A DNA stretch of 64,000 nt from Photobacterium sanctipauli (lineage in GTDB: Bacteria > Pseudomonadota > Gammaproteobacteria > Enterobacterales > Vibrionaceae): contig NZ_PYMA01000005.1 in assembly GCF_003026495.1 (NCBI RefSeq), forward strand, positions 124,001 through 188,000, in the 5' to 3' direction. Shown one piece after another: positions 61,589 to 64,000 of the stretch. The notes beneath the pieces were generated by a model. The model saw only the letters and a list, made by a program, of their open reading frames with translations, was not told the origin of the DNA and did no database searches. Position numbers and translations under genes: made by a program. The first letter of the stretch is position 1; each line of letters starts with the position of its first letter.

Positions 61589-63244
61589 TTACTCTTCCCA
61601 CTGAACAAGCTTGTCTTTAGGCCAGTTAGCACCGATATCGTGATACTTCTTCTCAAGCAAGTGGCGCTTGATTTTCAGTGTCGGTGTTAGGATGCCGTTT
61701 TCGATGCTCCAAGGTTCTTTAATCATCAGCACGCCTTTGATTTTCGCATGTGATTCTAGCTCTTGGTTAATCGTCTCGATAACACGATGAGCTTTGCGTT
61801 CATAGCGCGCAGGGTCAAAGTCAGGGAACTCATGCGGGATGGCCAGTAGGATTGGTGCTGGCATACCTGAACCCACGACACACATCATTTCAATGTTAGC
61901 GAGCTCGAATAGGCGCTTCTCAATCGGCACTGGTGACACAAATTTACCTTTGGCTGTTTTAAAGGTGTCGTTTTTACGGCCTTGGATGGTTAGGTAACCT
62001 TCCTCGTCCATAAAGCCGATATCACCGGTATGTAGCCAGCCATCTTCGTCGAACATGGCCTTGGTTGCTTCTTCGTTTTTGTAGTAGCCAGAGAAAAGAC
62101 CTAAACCGCGAACCAAAATTTCTTCATCGGCAGCGATCTTCACTTCAACACCTGGGCCAGCGTTACCAACCGTACCAATCTTATCGCTACGGAATGGGTG
62201 GTTGAGCGTGCTGTAGGCAAAGGATTCTGTCATACCCCATGCTTCAGTAATATTCAGGCCAATGCTTTCATACCAGCGAAGCAGTGCAGGTGAAACCGGT
62301 GCCGAACCACAGCCTAGAACGCGAGCTTTGTTCAGGCCAAGTCCATCCGCCAGCTTGCGCTTAATCACACCAGAGATAAACGGGATTTTCAGCAAGATAT
62401 TCAGTTTGCCCTGAGGCAGTTTTTCAAGAATACGTTGCTGGAATAGCGTCCAGAGCCTTGGTACTGAGATAAACAGGGTTGGGCGGTGCATTTTGACATC
62501 TTCGATAAAGGTATCCAAAGATTCAGGGAATGCGACCTGAATACCCGCCATGACTGATGAACCGTAGATGTAAACACGCTCGGTAATGTGGGCCAGCGGT
62601 AGGTACGAGAACAGGCGCTCGCCATCACGCATACCAATGTGGTCGATAAGCTGCTGCGATGACCAAGAGAAAGCACCGTAGGTCAACATGGCACCTTTTG
62701 GTAAACCTGATGTACCAGAGGTGTACACAATAGACATTAAGTCATCTTGTTTATGGCTTGGGCGCTCTTCAGAAGGGGCGTGTTCTGAAATTAAGGATTC
62801 AAACTGATATTGACACGTTGATGGTGCCGTTGGGTAGTTGAAAGCAATAGTTGGTAGCGATGGGTATTTTTCCATTACCGAGGTAACGGCTTTATCATCG
62901 TCGAGTTTACCAATTAATAAGACTTTCGATTCACTATGGGTTAGGCAGTGCTCAACTGTTTCAGCCCCTGCAGTTGGGAAGATAGGTACACTGATGTAAC
63001 TACCCAGCATTAGTGCGAGGTCGGTGATAAACCATTCGGCGCAGTTCTTTGACATCAGCGCTACACGATCACCGGGTTTAATGCCCATTTCTCTTAAAGC
63101 AGTTACTAGCCTTAAGGCTTTGTCGGCAACCTCTGCATAGGTGTAATCAACAAACTGGCGGTTAATGATTTGGCGAAGATACACTTCATCAGCGCGTTCT
63201 TCTGCCCATTTCAGAATCATTTCTGTTGGCAGTGGTTGGGTCAT
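61589..63244 (-). CDS. Long-chain acyl-CoA synthetase (AMP-binding, COG1022 type)
   Basis: A 551-residue adenylate-forming enzyme with ATP/AMP motif IVYTSGTSGLPKGAMLTY, linker LPLAHITER, A5 motif AWGMTESFA, A7 motif GWLHTGDIGFMDEEGYL and QGRKNDTFKTAKGKFVSP. This fits long-chain fatty-acid-CoA ligases of the FAA1/FadD15 group rather than the canonical FadD. ATG 63244 has AAAGGAAG upstream; the longer frame to 63286 is not needed. A promoter overlapped by a FadR-like site lies about 95 bases upstream, suggesting induction by long-chain fatty acids. Confidence 0.88.
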   Translation of the reverse strand: MTQPLPTEMILKWAEERADEVYLRQIINRQFVDYTYAEVADKALRLVTALREMGIKPGDRVALMSKNCAEWFITDLALMLGSYISVPIFPTAGAETVEHCLTHSESKVLLIGKLDDDKAVTSVMEKYPSLPTIAFNYPTAPSTCQYQFESLISEHAPSEERPSHKQDDLMSIVYTSGTSGLPKGAMLTYGAFSWSSQQLIDHIGMRDGERLFSYLPLAHITERVYIYGSSVMAGIQVAFPESLDTFIEDVKMHRPTLFISVPRLWTLFQQRILEKLPQGKLNILLKIPFISGVIKRKLADGLGLNKARVLGCGSAPVSPALLRWYESIGLNITEAWGMTESFAYSTLNHPFRSDKIGTVGNAGPGVEVKIAADEEILVRGLGLFSGYYKNEEATKAMFDEDGWLHTGDIGFMDEEGYLTIQGRKNDTFKTAKGKFVSPVPIEKRLFELANIEMMCVVGSGMPAPILLAIPHEFPDFDPARYERKAHRVIETINQELESHAKIKGVLMIKEPWSIENGILTPTLKIKRHLLEKKYHDIGANWPKDKLVQWEE

Positions 63245-63666
63245 TTGTGCTTCCTTTAGGCGTTCCGATTGCAGAGGTAGAGTCATACTTCGATCCTTCC
63301 GTGTTATTGTTTTGTTAAAATAATGCTATTTGCACTGGTCCGTCAAGTAGCAATTTGCCATGTAACTGCATTAAAATGCGAGAAAAGTAAGCCTAAAATT
63401 CAAGTTTGCTTAAATGTTATAAATTAAAAATAGAACAAATTTAGCACTGGAGTGCATTTTTTTGTTATAGAGTATGCCTGTTCATAAATTTTTGTTTCTA
63501 TTATAATTATGAAAATTTGAACCTAGTTACAGAGAATTTTTTTTGGTTTGTCGTATCGCTAACAAAAGGGTTTGTAACTTTTGATTAACGAATACAGCAC
63601 TGGTATGGCAATCAAAACGATGTTCTGTAATACTGACAGCAAAGACGAATATAGAGTCAAGCCAAT
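63245..63666. other. Divergent region between the acyl-CoA ligase gene and luxT
   Basis: 422 bases without a gene. It holds the promoter and FadR-like site of the ligase gene at 63318-63348. The A+T-rich remainder presumably contains the luxT promoter. No luxT operator was recognised. Confidence 0.55.
63318..63348 (-). promoter_or_regulatory. Promoter with FadR-like operator of the acyl-CoA ligase gene
   Basis: On the minus strand TTGACG (63346-63341), 17 bases, then TTATTT (63323-63318). The plus-strand sequence ACTGGTCCGTCAAGT (63334-63348) matches 13 of 15 bases of the FadR consensus ACTGGTCCGACCAGT and overlaps the -35 element, which implies repression. Confidence 0.7.
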
Positions 63667-64000
63667 ATGCCGAAGCGTAGTAAAGAAGATACTGAAATCA
63701 CGATCCAGACCATTATGGATGCCGTTGTCGACCAAATTCTGACTTTGGGTTATGACAAAATGTCATACACAACGTTAAGCAAGCAGACCGGGATTTCTAG
63801 AACGGGTATCAGCCATCATTTCCCTAAAAAACAAGACTTCGCTAATGCGCTTGATGGTCGTATTTTCCGTTTGTTCGTTGAAAAGTTAGATATGGAAAAC
63901 GGTATCGAAGGGTTTTCTGCAAGCTGGATTGCGGCGTTGGAAGATGAAAAGTTCCGTGCAACGTTGCGCTTGCTTTTCCACCATATTGCGGCGGCTGACG
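63667..64000 (+). CDS. luxT: TetR-family regulator, LuxT/SwrT-like (3' truncated by window)
   Basis: The first 111 codons are present (MPKRSKEDTEITIQ onward). The TetR-type DNA-binding domain is MDAVVDQILTLGYDKMSYTTLSKQTGISRTGISHHFPKKQDFANALDGRIF, near-identical in my recollection to LuxT of Vibrio harveyi and SwrT of V. parahaemolyticus. Those regulators act in quorum-sensing and swarming control by repressing swrZ. The coding frame runs off the right edge. The symbol is a judgement from memory and should be confirmed. Confidence 0.65.
   Translation, partial: MPKRSKEDTEITIQTIMDAVVDQILTLGYDKMSYTTLSKQTGISRTGISHHFPKKQDFANALDGRIFRLFVEKLDMENGIEGFSASWIAALEDEKFRATLRLLFHHIAAAD

Noticed and set aside
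1..64000. CRISPR arrays, tRNA, rRNA, transposases or prophage genes
   Set aside because: No regular spaced repeats, cloverleaf-type sequences, rRNA-like blocks, transposase or phage structural motifs were recognised anywhere in the window.

Overview
The window looks like a chromosome segment of a marine gammaproteobacterium of the family Vibrionaceae (Vibrio, Photobacterium or a close relative). The grounds are a CsrB RNA of enteric/vibrio type, a LuxT-type TetR regulator at the right edge, close matches to E. coli GloA, NemA, UspA and YjhX, and a Vibrio-style homogentisate cluster. No rRNA, tRNA, CRISPR array, insertion sequence or prophage was found. All genus-level statements are inference.

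Layout. 1-2.9 kb: end of an aminoethylphosphonate-type ABC permease, a HAD phosphatase and a LysR regulator. 2.9-9.6 kb: mixed housekeeping genes (YceI, FAH-family hydrolase, PRPP-synthetase-like enzyme, CYTH protein, PepSY protein, SelO). 9.6-15.6 kb: hydrolase/DUF2784 pair, gloA-nemA electrophile detoxification, a UspA protein, and an enoyl-CoA hydratase-like gene divergent from a LysR gene. 15.6-20.7 kb: an orphan NifW-like protein, a DsbA-like thioredoxin fold protein, small conserved proteins, an outer-membrane barrel and a long PTPS-family protein. 20.7-34.4 kb: tandem phospholipase-D lipoproteins, an exported ParB-like/pyrophosphatase fusion, a DUF1826 gene behind a Zur-like palindrome, a TetR-GNAT operon, YjhX, and an SgrR-like regulator divergent from a DUF1349 pair. 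34.4-36 kb: a gene-poor, hairpin-rich tract. 36-46.5 kb: a TldD/PmbA pair, a COG0523 GTPase, then aromatic amino acid catabolism (phhA-phhB facing hmgA-fahA-maiA-acetoacetyl-CoA synthetase) with a TyrR-like box between them. 46.5-47.6 kb: an AT-rich pair of damaged genes with PEP-CTERM-like tails. 47.9-51.5 kb: pqiABC. 53-58 kb: outer-membrane barrel, periplasmic PstS-like protein and hybrid sensor kinase, followed directly by the csrB RNA. 58-64 kb: an MFS transporter, a candidate sigma-54 small RNA, a serine-hydrolase homologue that has lost its nucleophile, a long-chain acyl-CoA ligase behind a FadR-like site, and luxT.

How the genes work together. Phenylalanine is hydroxylated by PhhA with pterin recycling by PhhB. 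Homogentisate is then opened and cleaved by HmgA, MaiA and FahA to fumarate and acetoacetate, and acetoacetate is activated by the ligase at the end of the operon. The aminotransferase and 4-hydroxyphenylpyruvate dioxygenase steps are not in the window. The most novel candidates are the sigma-54/NtrC-like small RNA at about 59867-60014, the ParB-like/pyrophosphatase exported fusion, the decayed PEP-CTERM-like operon, the three related GCCCC hairpins near 35.3-35.8 kb, and the pseudo-serine-hydrolase.
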